Below are positions 50,618-59,342 of a DNA stretch of 64,000 nucleotides, piece after piece; within the stretch, counting starts at the first letter, position 1, and each line of letters begins with the position of its first letter. Both the position numbers and the translations under genes were made by a program. The notes under the pieces were generated by a model. The model saw only the letters and a list, made by a program, of their open reading frames with translations. It made no database searches and was not told the origin of the DNA. The stretch is taken from positions 58,905 through 122,904 of the forward strand of contig CALHYX010000051.1 in the NCBI GenBank assembly GCA_938041035.1. The letters are read 5' to 3'. The DNA comes from an uncultured Acidimicrobiales bacterium. Lineage in GTDB: Bacteria > Actinomycetota > Acidimicrobiia > Acidimicrobiales > SHLQ01.

Positions 50618-51430
50618 TTAGGCGAGGGCTCCACCATCGATGGTGATCGCCTGACCGGTGATGTAGTTGCCGTCGTTGGACAACAACATCGCGACAACGC
50701 CGGCCACGTCGGCCGGCTGACCGAAGCCGAGTAGCGACATCTGGCGCATCAACACCTGATAGTCGATCCCGTCGGGAAAGTCGGGTTCGCTCATGCGGGT
50801 GGAGATCGATCCCGGGGCGACACAGTTCACCCGGACGCCAACGCTCGCAAACTCGACGGCCAGCGATCGGGTGAGGGCCAACACCCCACCCTTGCTGGCC
50901 GCGTAGGCAACGGAGTACGGAAGTCCGGCGAACGAGGTGGTCGAAGCCGTGTTGACGATCTTGCCGCGGCTCTCGATCAGATGGGGCAGCGCGGCTCGGC
51001 ACACCTGAAACGTGCCGACGAGGTTGATCTCCACATCTCGACGGAAGGTGGCGGTGTGCATCTCGGTGCTGTGCGCCCAGGACTGCACGCCGGCGGCGTT
51101 GAATACACCGTCGAGGCGACCGAACGCCTCGACGCAGGCCGCGATCGAAGCGTCGACCTGGTCCTGCTCGCGCACGTCGACCGCATGCATCTCGACCCGA
51201 ACTCCAGCGGCCCGGGCCGCCTCGGCGGTGCCGGCCAGCTCATCGGCCGCGACATCGACGAGAAACAGCGACGCCCCCTCGGCGGCGAGCCGAGCGCAGG
51301 TACCCTCGCCGATGCCGGTCGCCGCACCCGTGACGTAGATCACCGATTCGGTCAGCCGACCGGTTGGGTGGGGCTCGGCCGGGTTGGCCTGCCCGCTCGG
51401 TGTTTCGGTCTGTCCGGCTGGTTCAGTCAT
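50618..51430 (-). CDS. Short-chain dehydrogenase/reductase
   Basis: A 270-residue classical SDR. Cofactor motif TGAATGIGEG, the adenine-site Asp in FLVDVAA, NAAGVQ, and the catalytic Ser/Tyr/Lys in NTASTTSFAGLPYSVAYAASK are intact; Asp after strand 2 suggests NAD. VAPGSISTRMSEP and the ending NYITGQAITIDGG are typical. Substrate unknown. Convergent with the molybdopterin gene. Confidence 0.9.
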   Translation of the reverse strand: MTEPAGQTETPSGQANPAEPHPTGRLTESVIYVTGAATGIGEGTCARLAAEGASLFLVDVAADELAGTAEAARAAGVRVEMHAVDVREQDQVDASIAACVEAFGRLDGVFNAAGVQSWAHSTEMHTATFRRDVEINLVGTFQVCRAALPHLIESRGKIVNTASTTSFAGLPYSVAYAASKGGVLALTRSLAVEFASVGVRVNCVAPGSISTRMSEPDFPDGIDYQVLMRQMSLLGFGQPADVAGVVAMLLSNDGNYITGQAITIDGGALA

Positions 51431-51702
51431 CGGAGGTCCAGTGTGCCTTCACCCGCTCCGTTCGCCACCACCGAATCGACCGCCGGCGACCGGGGCGAAC
51501 GCCGTGCCGGGCGACAGTCGAGCGAGGCATACCAATGGGCTGAACGGACCATTGTCGAACAATGCGTGCCGAACGCCGGTGGATTTCCTCAGTAGTAGGC
51601 CCGATGGACCGATACAGACCCTACGGATGGACTGCCGTCAGGCTCCCGCCTGGGTCCGTCCCGCCCAAGATTTCACCCACTGCTACGCAAGGAAACAGCG
51701 GA

Positions 51703-54700
51703 ATGGCAAGCAAAACCCAATCGAGCATCAAGCGGAAGATCATCACCCGGTTCGTGCCCCTCGTGGTCGTCCCGACCTTGATTCTGGCGCTCGTCGCCTC
51801 CATCGGTCTCAGCCGTCTGCGTACCACCACCACCGGAGCGCTGGCTCAATCGGAAACCGCGCTCGGCGAAGACGTCGTGGGCTTCGAGGCCCAGGAACGC
51901 GCCGAGAACGCCGCTGACCAGCTGACCGTCTACCTGGCCACCCACGTGGGCCACATCGGGTTCGTCGGTGTCATCCCGCTCATCTCGTCGACCGTGGTCG
52001 ACGGCGACGAACTGGTCGAGTCCCGCGGCGGTCTGGCCAACCTGTCCGTTGACGAAGCCGAAGCGCAAGCGCCGGCCGGCAACTCGCTCAACATCAATCC
52101 CGAAGCGACCGCCTTCCTGCAGAGCCAGGTCGGCGAGGTCTACACCGAGTTCGTCCTGACCGACAGCCGGGGTATCACCCTCGGGTCGTCGAGCGACACC
52201 GGTCAGTACGTCTACCGCGAAGAGGCGTGGTGGAACGAGGCCTGGACGACGGGCACCGCAGTGAGCCCGCCGAAGCTCGACCAGGAAACGGGTGGCTGGG
52301 AACTCACCGTGGGTAGCCGCATCATGGACGAAGGCTCGAGCGAAGCGCGCGGCGTTATCGGCGTGACGCTGAGCCTCGACATCCTCGACGAGCTGGCTGC
52401 CGCCTACACCATCGGGACCGACGAGACGCTCTCGATCAGCCTCGGCGACGGCTTCCTCTTCAGCCAGGCCACCGCCGGCACCGTGAACAGCTCCGATGTC
52501 ATGGCCGACAGCACCCAGCGCCTGAGCAGCCTGATCTTCGAGGCGAGCCGGTCCGAAGACCCCGGTTTCTCCATCAACGCAGAAACCGTGAGCGGCTACG
52601 CCAAGGTCGGCAACCCGGACCTCGGCCGGGCCGTGAACGACTTCGTCATGGACGAGCGCATGCAGGCCGAGCTCAACCGGCTCGGCCGCTGGACGATCAT
52701 CGTCGAGCGCCCGGCCGAAACCGCGTTCGCCTCCATCGATGGGTTCGAAGCCATCGATGAGGCCGTGGATGACAGCCGAAGCGCGCTCAGTGCCGCCATG
52801 GCCATCGCCCTGTTGCTCGCCGTCATCGCCGGTCTCATCGGCTCGACGGTGGTCGCGAACCAGATCGTGAAGCCGATTCGTCGCCTGTCCGCCATGGCGA
52901 CGGCGGCATCGGAGCGCTCGCTGCCCGAAACCCTCGAAGCCATCGAGGACATGGGTCCGGACGAGCAGCCGCCGACCCCGGCCCCGATCGTCATCTCCTC
53001 GGGCGATGAGCTCGAGCACCTGGCGCAGTCGATGAACTCGCTGCAGACCACCGCCACCGACATGGCGGTCGGCCAGGCGATCGCCCGTCGCCAGCGCACC
53101 GACCTGTTCCTGAACATCGGTCGCCGGAACCAGAACCTGGTGAGCAAGGCCCTCGAGCAGATCGAGTCGCTCGAGCGCAACGAGACCGACTCGGAGACCC
53201 TCGGCGGCCTGCTCGCCCTGGATCACCTGGCGACCCGCATGCGCCGGAACGCAGAAAGCCTCGTGGTGCTCTCGGGTACCGAGGCCAAGAAGAGCCGTGG
53301 CGCCCCGGCCCCGGTCCGCGACATCGTTCGTGGTGCCGCCGGCCAGATCGCCGACTACGAGCGGGTCGACTTCAACAAGTTCGACGAAGCCAAGGTCAAG
53401 GGCGATGTCATCGGCGACCTCGTGCACACCCTGGCCGAGCTGGTGGAGAACGCCACCAACTTCTCGCCGCCGACCAGCCGGGTCAACATCTCGGGCCAAA
53501 AGGTCGAGGACGGCTACCAGATCGAGATCGTGGACGAAGGCGTGGGCATGAGCGCCGAGCGCCGCGAGGAGATGAACCGTCGTCTCGCCGACACCGAGTT
53601 TGCTGCGCAGCAGTCGAGCTCGTATCTCGGCCTGCAGGTGGTCAGCCGCCTCGCCGCCCGTCACGACTTCACCGTTTCGATTTCGGCAGCCAAGGGTTCG
53701 GGTTCGCTCGTAACCGTGCACCTACCGACTGCGGTGTTGTACGACGCCACGGCCACCAAGACCGCTCCAAAGGCCAAGTCGGGCGCCGCCCCGGCCATCC
53801 CGGCCCCAGTCGGTACGACCAAGGCGCCGGAGGGAACTCCCAAGTCCGACACCACCAAGGCCGGCCCCACCAAGACCGACGGCGCCAAGACCGGCACCGC
53901 CAAGACCGGCACCACCAAGGCCGACACGGCCAAGACCGACGCTACGGCCAAGACCGGCACCACCAAGACCGACGCGGCCAAGACCGGCGCCACCAAGACC
54001 GGCACTGCCAAGCCCGCGCCGGCCGCTCCGGCGGAGATGACCTCCACCGGCTTCCGTCGACGGGGAACCGGCGATTCCGACGCGGCGGCGCCGGCGAAGC
54101 TGGACAAGCCAGAAGCGAAGAGCGACAAGCGCAAGCCCGCGACGGACTCGGCCAGGACCGAGCCGGCGAAACCGGCGAAGGCCAAGGTCTCCCCGACCAC
54201 TCCCGGCACGAAGGCTCCCGCCAAGGGTGAAACCGGCAAGGGTGATACCGGCAAGGCCCAGAAGCCAGAACCGGCCAAGCCGAGCGTCATTACGACCCCG
54301 ACCACCACCCAGTCGAACACCACCCAGGCGAAAACCACGCAGTCGACCACCACCGACGCCAAGGCCCAGCCGGCCAAGACCGACGCGAAGTCGACCACGG
54401 CGAAGCCGACGGGCGCCGCCGCCAAGGCTCAGCCGGCCAAGCCCGCCGACACGGCCGGTGGGTTCACCCGCCGAGCCAAGCCGAGCGAGAAAGCGGCCGA
54501 AGCGGCCGACGCCTCGCCGAGCGGGTTCACCCGCCGGTCCAAGGCCCCGGCCGAAGCATCGAGCCCGGCCAAGCCCAAGCGCCAGAAGAAGGTGACGATG
54601 GGCAAGCCCGCCGACGCCGACGCCGAAAAGACCCGGTCCCGGTTCGCCTCGCTCCAGTCCGGTCAGCAAAAGGCTGCCGCGGCCGAGTCGCCCAAGGCGA

Positions 54701-54951
54701 CGACGCCCGCCGGCACCAAGCCGACCGCGAAGGCTCCGGTGGAAAAGCCGGGCCAGGCCGAAACCAAGGCCAGCGCCAAGAACACCGATCCCAAGAACAC
54801 CGATGCCAAAAACACCGGTGCCAAGAACAAGAACGACAAGACCTCGTCCAACGACGATGAAAAGAGCCCCCTTAGCCGCATGCAGTCCGGGTTGCGAGAT
54901 GCCCGTGACGTCATCGGCGATGAGGGCCTGACGGAAAGCGAGCAGAAGTAA
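51703..54951 (+). CDS. Conservon-type sensor histidine kinase-like protein with long KAT-rich tail (CvnA-like)
   Basis: A 1082-residue kinase-like receptor. First helix about 17-36; extracytoplasmic sensor domain to about 360; second helix about 362-386 followed by a HAMP segment (VKPIRRLSAMATAASERS); a helical region with NIGRRNQNLVSKALEQIE and LDHLATRMRRNAES; and an ATPase domain (about 560-680) with LVENATNFSPP and IVDEGVGMS. The remaining 400 residues are Lys/Ala/Thr/Pro-rich with KTGT/KTDA repeats and three GF(T/R)RR motifs (about 781, 920, 940). The last part holds two (R)SRFASLQSG / LSRMQSG motifs. It heads the conservon. ATG at 51703 after AAGGAA. Confidence 0.88.
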   Translation: MASKTQSSIKRKIITRFVPLVVVPTLILALVASIGLSRLRTTTTGALAQSETALGEDVVGFEAQERAENAADQLTVYLATHVGHIGFVGVIPLISSTVVDGDELVESRGGLANLSVDEAEAQAPAGNSLNINPEATAFLQSQVGEVYTEFVLTDSRGITLGSSSDTGQYVYREEAWWNEAWTTGTAVSPPKLDQETGGWELTVGSRIMDEGSSEARGVIGVTLSLDILDELAAAYTIGTDETLSISLGDGFLFSQATAGTVNSSDVMADSTQRLSSLIFEASRSEDPGFSINAETVSGYAKVGNPDLGRAVNDFVMDERMQAELNRLGRWTIIVERPAETAFASIDGFEAIDEAVDDSRSALSAAMAIALLLAVIAGLIGSTVVANQIVKPIRRLSAMATAASERSLPETLEAIEDMGPDEQPPTPAPIVISSGDELEHLAQSMNSLQTTATDMAVGQAIARRQRTDLFLNIGRRNQNLVSKALEQIESLERNETDSETLGGLLALDHLATRMRRNAESLVVLSGTEAKKSRGAPAPVRDIVRGAAGQIADYERVDFNKFDEAKVKGDVIGDLVHTLAELVENATNFSPPTSRVNISGQKVEDGYQIEIVDEGVGMSAERREEMNRRLADTEFAAQQSSSYLGLQVVSRLAARHDFTVSISAAKGSGSLVTVHLPTAVLYDATATKTAPKAKSGAAPAIPAPVGTTKAPEGTPKSDTTKAGPTKTDGAKTGTAKTGTTKADTAKTDATAKTGTTKTDAAKTGATKTGTAKPAPAAPAEMTSTGFRRRGTGDSDAAAPAKLDKPEAKSDKRKPATDSARTEPAKPAKAKVSPTTPGTKAPAKGETGKGDTGKAQKPEPAKPSVITTPTTTQSNTTQAKTTQSTTTDAKAQPAKTDAKSTTAKPTGAAAKAQPAKPADTAGGFTRRAKPSEKAAEAADASPSGFTRRSKAPAEASSPAKPKRQKKVTMGKPADADAEKTRSRFASLQSGQQKAAAAESPKATTPAGTKPTAKAPVEKPGQAETKASAKNTDPKNTDAKNTGAKNKNDKTSSNDDEKSPLSRMQSGLRDARDVIGDEGLTESEQK

Positions 54952-55370
54952 TGTCCGAAGTGAAAGATGCGGCAGCGTTCGAGTGGATGCTGTCGAGCTT
55001 CGTCGAGAACACCGCAGGCGTCCGTGAGGCGACCGCGGTTTCCTCCGACGGCCTCCTAATCGGCTCGTCCCGTCAAGATGGGCGAGATCAACTCGATGCC
55101 CTGGCCGCCATGGTGGCCGGTATGTCCAGCCTCGCTCGTGGCGCGGTCGATTTCCTCGACCACGATGCGCTCGAGAACGTCCTTATCGAGACCGACCAGG
55201 GTTACCTGTTCCTCTCGCTGATCAGCGATGGGTCCGCGCTTGCGGTCCACGCCGCCCGAGACTGTGATCTCGGTCTGGTCGGCTACGAGATCATGTTGCT
55301 CGTCGATCGTGTCGGTGAGGCGCTCACGCCCGAACTCATGGCCGAGCTGAAGAACCTGCTCACGGTCTGA
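54951..55370 (+). CDS. Roadblock/LC7 domain protein (CvnB-like)
   Basis: A 139-residue single-domain roadblock/LC7 protein (FEWMLSSFVENTAGVREATAVSSDGLL, GYLFLSLISDGSALAV). Such proteins act as regulators of the small GTPase encoded in the same operon, as in Streptomyces conservons and the MglA/MglB pair. The ATG overlaps the kinase stop (TAATG), indicating coupled translation. Confidence 0.92.
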   Translation: MSEVKDAAAFEWMLSSFVENTAGVREATAVSSDGLLIGSSRQDGRDQLDALAAMVAGMSSLARGAVDFLDHDALENVLIETDQGYLFLSLISDGSALAVHAARDCDLGLVGYEIMLLVDRVGEALTPELMAELKNLLTV

Positions 55371-55374
55371 TCCC

Positions 55375-55719
55375 ATGGAACCCGACACCGACGACGCGAG
55401 CGCTGCGGAAAACCGGCTTATTCGGCCGTACATGGTGACGCGCGGCCGCACTGCGGCTAGTCACCTGTCGGTAGAAATGTTGGTTGTGGCCAAGCGCCAA
55501 GACGCGGGTGACCTGGCGGATGAGGCACGGCGAATATTCAACGCCTGCCCGAAACCGGTTGCCATCGCGGAGCTCGCCGCACGAATTGACCTACCCCTCG
55601 GTATCACCCGCGTTCTGGTGGCCGACCTTGTTGACAGCAACTACCTGAAAACCTTCGACACCGCGGCATCCGACGACGCGGACATCGTGCGCAGGATCCT
55701 CCATGCGCTCGAGAAGTAA
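55375..55719 (+). CDS. DUF742 protein (CvnC-like)
   Basis: A 114-residue DUF742 protein. RLIRPYMVTRGRTAAS near the start and CPKPVAIAELAARIDLPLGITRVLVADLVDSNYL, a winged-helix-like stretch, are typical. It is the third conservon component; its role in the complex is not defined. Starts five bases after the roadblock gene. Confidence 0.92.
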   Translation: MEPDTDDASAAENRLIRPYMVTRGRTAASHLSVEMLVVAKRQDAGDLADEARRIFNACPKPVAIAELAARIDLPLGITRVLVADLVDSNYLKTFDTAASDDADIVRRILHALEK

Positions 55720-55732
55720 CGGAGAAAGACCC

Positions 55733-56365
55733 ATGAGTCGACCAGTATCAGCAAAATTCGTCATTTCCGGCGGATTTGGCGCCGGAAAGACCACGTACGT
55801 CACCTCGGTGTCGGAGATCAAACCCCTCCGCACCGAAGGTGAGATGACCTCCAAGGGCATCGGCGTGGACGACGGCACCAAGGTTCCGGGGAAGACGACC
55901 ACAACGGTGGCCATGGACTTCGGCCGGTTGACGATCGACGAATCGCTCGTCGTCTACCTGTTCGGAACTCCAGGCCAGGACCGCTTCGGGTTCATGTGGG
56001 ACGACCTGTCCGAAGGTGCCCTCGGCGCCATCGTGCTCGTCGACACCCGCCGACTCGATGAGTGCTACCCCGCACTGGACTACTTCGAGGCCAAGGGCAT
56101 CCCCTTCGTTATGGCCCTCAACCAGTTCCAGGGCGCGGATGAGCACGACATCGAAGAGGTGCGCTACGCACTGAACATCGATAGTGCGGTGCCGATGATC
56201 CATTGCGACGCCCGCAAGACGGACTCGGTGCGCAACGTCATGGTGCGCTTGTGCCACCACGTCCTCAGCCGGATCAGCGAACAGGCCGCCGAAAGCAAAG
56301 ACTCCTCCGGCAGCGATGCCGAAGAGGTCGACAGCGACGACGCTGTTCCCCAACCGGCAGGGTAG
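55733..56365 (+). CDS. Conservon small GTPase (CvnD-like, MglA-type)
   Basis: A 210-residue Ras-like GTPase. P-loop GGFGAGKTTYV, switch region with GKTTTTVAMDFG, the switch II site LFGTPGQDRFGFMW and a G4 variant MALNQFQGAD replace the canonical motifs in the way usual for CvnD. The last 30 residues are an acidic tail (SSGSDAEEVDSDD). It should be controlled by the roadblock protein and may signal to or from the kinase-like receptor. ATG at 55733 with GGAG seven bases upstream. Confidence 0.92.
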   Translation: MSRPVSAKFVISGGFGAGKTTYVTSVSEIKPLRTEGEMTSKGIGVDDGTKVPGKTTTTVAMDFGRLTIDESLVVYLFGTPGQDRFGFMWDDLSEGALGAIVLVDTRRLDECYPALDYFEAKGIPFVMALNQFQGADEHDIEEVRYALNIDSAVPMIHCDARKTDSVRNVMVRLCHHVLSRISEQAAESKDSSGSDAEEVDSDDAVPQPAG

Positions 56366-56376
56366 GTACCGCAGGC

Positions 56377-57135
56377 ATGCTCTTTGCACTTCGAGCTGCC
56401 GCATACCTCGTCCTGATCACCCTGGCGGCCCCGTTCGGCCGCAAAGCCAAAGGGGCTGATCAGGCCTCGGCCGGCGCCCCGAAACCACCACCCCCAACCT
56501 CGCCCGAAGAACCGACGGAGAAGGATGATTCCTTCACCGCTGGTCCGGACCGCAGCGAGAATCTGCACGTCCGGTTGGCGGAACAACGCGCCGAGATCGG
56601 TCGGCTGAACCAAACGCTCGCCGCGGTCGAGGCTCAGGCCGACACCAGCGATCGCGAGCTGATGGACACGAGGGAGAAGCTCTCGATCGTCCAGGGTCAG
56701 CTGACCAAGCGCAACGCCGAATTGGTTCGGGTGAACGAAGAACTGGCGGCCGCGACGCCGGCCAGCCCGGATTCGTCGGACAATCCCGAATACGACCTGA
56801 ACGTCGAACGGGCCAAGACCTCCAACCTGGTCAAGGATCTGGCCACGGTCTCCAGCGAACTCGACCAGGCCCGCAAAGAGGCCAAGGACGCCACCGAGAA
56901 GCTGTCCGCGCTACACAAGGAACTGGGCGCGGCGCGCAACGAGATCACCGAGCGCGATGCCCGCATCGCTGAGCTCACCGAGTCGTTGGAAGCCGCGCAG
57001 GCGTCCGGCGGAGCAGAGGCGGAGGCGGAGCGGATCGCGCTTTCCAAGGCCAAGGTGAAGTCCACCCCCGCGGTGGCCTCGAAGGACGATCTGGCCAGCG
57101 CGTTCAGCAAATTGGCCGACCTGAAGAAGGACTGA
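56377..57135 (+). CDS. Coiled-coil protein with N-terminal membrane segment
   Basis: A 252-residue protein: a hydrophobic N-terminus (about 3-18, ALRAAAYLVLITLAAPFG), a Pro-rich linker and a long coiled coil from about residue 60 to 215 (SENLHVRLAEQRAEIGRLN, then VSSELDQARKEAKD), ending in a Lys-rich KLADLKKD tail. No known domain. It starts 11 bases after the GTPase stop, so it is probably an accessory conservon member that tethers or scaffolds; that is inference. Confidence 0.65.
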   Translation: MLFALRAAAYLVLITLAAPFGRKAKGADQASAGAPKPPPPTSPEEPTEKDDSFTAGPDRSENLHVRLAEQRAEIGRLNQTLAAVEAQADTSDRELMDTREKLSIVQGQLTKRNAELVRVNEELAAATPASPDSSDNPEYDLNVERAKTSNLVKDLATVSSELDQARKEAKDATEKLSALHKELGAARNEITERDARIAELTESLEAAQASGGAEAEAERIALSKAKVKSTPAVASKDDLASAFSKLADLKKD

Positions 57136-57176
57136 GACCAAGACTGTCTCACCGGGTCGGCATAGTCATAGATGCC

Positions 57177-57488
57177 ATGACTGCCAACTCTTTGCACTTC
57201 GCTGCCGCCGTTCGCGACCTGTGCGAAGCATCGCGCCATCTGGGTCTTGACCCGCCGACGTTTCGCAGCCCACCCGCCGGCGGAACCCATCGCACCATCC
57301 GCCGCCGAACCCCCGGCGGTGCCACCGTCGCCATTCAGATTCGCGGGCGACCCTGGGGCGCGGTGGTGGCCGACATGATCGAAGGCATCATCGTCGCCAA
57401 CCATCTCCAGGGGATGCGCGCCGACACGGTTCGCGACGACCTCTGGCGGGTCATGGAGGATGTCGTCACGCTGTCGATGGCGGCCTAA
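57177..57488 (+). CDS. Small hypothetical protein
   Basis: A 103-residue basic protein (HRTIRRRTPGGATVAIQIRG, then VVADMIEGIIVANHLQG). It has an alpha/beta look with no family I recognise. ATG at 57177, 41 bases after the coiled-coil gene. Coding is supported by third-position GC and the close spacing, but only moderately. Confidence 0.5.
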   Translation: MTANSLHFAAAVRDLCEASRHLGLDPPTFRSPPAGGTHRTIRRRTPGGATVAIQIRGRPWGAVVADMIEGIIVANHLQGMRADTVRDDLWRVMEDVVTLSMAA

Positions 57489-57580
57489 CCGTTGCCCGCG
57501 ACAACTGGGACTTGAACGGCGGCTGCGTTACCGTGACGCGTCGACCCGCTCGTCGAGCGCGAGCCGGTGGAGATCAACTC

Positions 57581-58333
57581 TTGACCACGGTGGCCATGAC
57601 AGCTGAAGGACACGTACAGGGCGGCGCGGCGAAGGTACTCGTCGTGAGCATTATGCGCACGGGCGGAACCAGCTTGCTCTGGATGGCGCGCTCCCAAGTA
57701 GGTCACGCGGCTGCGTTTCCGTTCGACGGTGGCGAGTCCATCGACTTCATCGAGGCCGTGCAAAACGTGGAGTACCTTCACGGTCTCGACGCGCAACGGC
57801 TTCACGAGTTGAGAATTGTGGTCGCCCACGGTCCGCTGTGGTCGGCGGCGCATCTTCCCGGGTTCCGCCCCGTCGCCATCTTGCGCGAGCCCACGGCCAG
57901 GGCCGTTTCGATGCTGAAGATGCTTCGAGCCCAACATCCCGATGCCGACTGGGACGAGCTGTATCACCGACCGTTGACCCAGGCGATCGTCGTGAACCAT
58001 CAGACCCGGCTGCTCGGGCTAGCCGACGGCGAAGGTCTCCCGGCACCGAATCGAGTGCAACTGGACATCGGCCCGGACCACCTGACCCGCGCGGTGCACA
58101 ACCTGAACGAACTCGCGGTCCTCGGGCTCATGGACCACGTCGACACGTACGTGCGGGAGGTCTTCGGCCTCCTGCGCGAGCCCGTTCCGAAGGTTCGCCG
58201 AATGAACAGTTCGGAAACCATCGACGTGCCGGACTCCATCGTGGCGATGGTGCACAGCGCCAACTGGGCCGACCACGCACTCTACGACGAAGCCGTTGCG
58301 GCCTGGCACGACCGGCATCCGACACCGTCCTGA
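57581..58333 (+). CDS. Sulfotransferase-like P-loop protein
   Basis: A 250-residue protein with the sulfotransferase PAPS-binding loop VLVVSIMRTGGTSLLWM near the N-terminus and a second strand-helix RPVAILREPTARAVSMLKM, which corresponds to the 3'-phosphate-binding region. It would transfer sulfate from PAPS to a carbohydrate or lipid acceptor. I chose the TTG at 57581 because GGTGGAG lies eight bases upstream; the ATG at 57596 is the alternative. Acceptor unknown; a sulfatase is encoded in the same window (28.3 kb). Confidence 0.75.
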   Translation: MTTVAMTAEGHVQGGAAKVLVVSIMRTGGTSLLWMARSQVGHAAAFPFDGGESIDFIEAVQNVEYLHGLDAQRLHELRIVVAHGPLWSAAHLPGFRPVAILREPTARAVSMLKMLRAQHPDADWDELYHRPLTQAIVVNHQTRLLGLADGEGLPAPNRVQLDIGPDHLTRAVHNLNELAVLGLMDHVDTYVREVFGLLREPVPKVRRMNSSETIDVPDSIVAMVHSANWADHALYDEAVAAWHDRHPTPS

Positions 58334-58366
58334 CTACCCACCGACACGACCACAAGATTGGCGAGC

Positions 58367-59290
58367 ATGAAGGCAGCGAATGGCGAGACTATCCGCATCG
58401 GTTTTGGGCTGGGCACCAACAGTCACACGAACAATCCGGACCGGCTGGCTCCGTTGATCGAAGGGCTCGAGCGGCACGGGTTCGATTCGATCTGGTTCGC
58501 CGAGCGGGTCGCGGGCGCCACCCTCGACCCGGTGGTGGCGATGACCTGGGCCGCGGCGCGCACCGAGAAGCTCAAGTTCGGGCCGAGCGTAATGGTGGTG
58601 CCGGGCCGCAATCCGGTGCTGCTGGCGAAGTCCCTGGCCAGCCTCGATCGCGTGTCGAACGGTCGACTGCTGCCGGCCTTTGGTCTCGGTGCGGTGAACC
58701 TGGGCGACCATCAGGCGTTCGGCGTCGAGCGGCGGGAACGGTCGCCGTGGTTCGACGAGGCGTTGCCGTTGCTGCGCCGGCTGTGGACCGAGGACCGGGT
58801 CGACCACGACGGCGAGCGGTTTCACCTCGAAGGGGTGAAGGTTGAACCCAAGCCGGTGCAGGACCCGCTCGAGGTGTGGCTCGGCGGCGTTGCGCCGAGC
58901 GAGCTGCGCCGAACCGGACGGTTCGGCGACGGTTGGTTGCCGAGCTTTTGCACGCCCGACGACGTCGCCGACGGCATGGCGGTCGTCGATCAGGCCAGTG
59001 CGGATGCGGGCCGCGACCCCATCGATCGGGGCCACGTCGGGGCGCTCATCGTCTACACCCAAGACGGTTCGATGCCCGAGCGGTTCGCTCGGGTGATCGA
59101 GGCTCGGCGACCGGAGCTGTCGCCGGGCGACATCATCGTCGCCGGCCGCGAGGCGCTGAGCGCTCGCATCACCGAATTCTGCGATGCCGGGGCAACCAAG
59201 TTTGTCGTGATGCCGGCCGACGAACCCGACGATTGGGCGGCCGAACTCGATCAGCTGGCCGACGCGGTGTTGCACTTCCACGCTCACTGA
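58367..59290 (+). CDS. LLM class (F420-dependent type) oxidoreductase
   Basis: A 307-residue luciferase-like protein: IRIGFGLGTNSHTN, LERHGFDSIWFAERVAGAT, KFGPSVMVVPGRNPVLLAKSLASL and LLPAFGLGAVNLGD. The subgroup is TIGR03854/03619-like. It is a second member beside the gene at 43.8 kb, but with a different insertion pattern. ATG at 58367 is preferred to a TTG nine bases upstream. Followed by an acyl-CoA dehydrogenase gene 52 bases later. Confidence 0.86.
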   Translation: MKAANGETIRIGFGLGTNSHTNNPDRLAPLIEGLERHGFDSIWFAERVAGATLDPVVAMTWAAARTEKLKFGPSVMVVPGRNPVLLAKSLASLDRVSNGRLLPAFGLGAVNLGDHQAFGVERRERSPWFDEALPLLRRLWTEDRVDHDGERFHLEGVKVEPKPVQDPLEVWLGGVAPSELRRTGRFGDGWLPSFCTPDDVADGMAVVDQASADAGRDPIDRGHVGALIVYTQDGSMPERFARVIEARRPELSPGDIIVAGREALSARITEFCDAGATKFVVMPADEPDDWAAELDQLADAVLHFHAH

Positions 59291-59342
59291 CCGTCGTTCC
59301 GGTCATCTTTCGGTGGGCGGAGCCCGGCTCTATGGTCGGTCG

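Noticed and set aside
53840..54030. Repeat array in the kinase gene considered as mobile or CRISPR
   Set aside because: The repeats are codon-periodic and encode the Lys/Ala/Thr tail.
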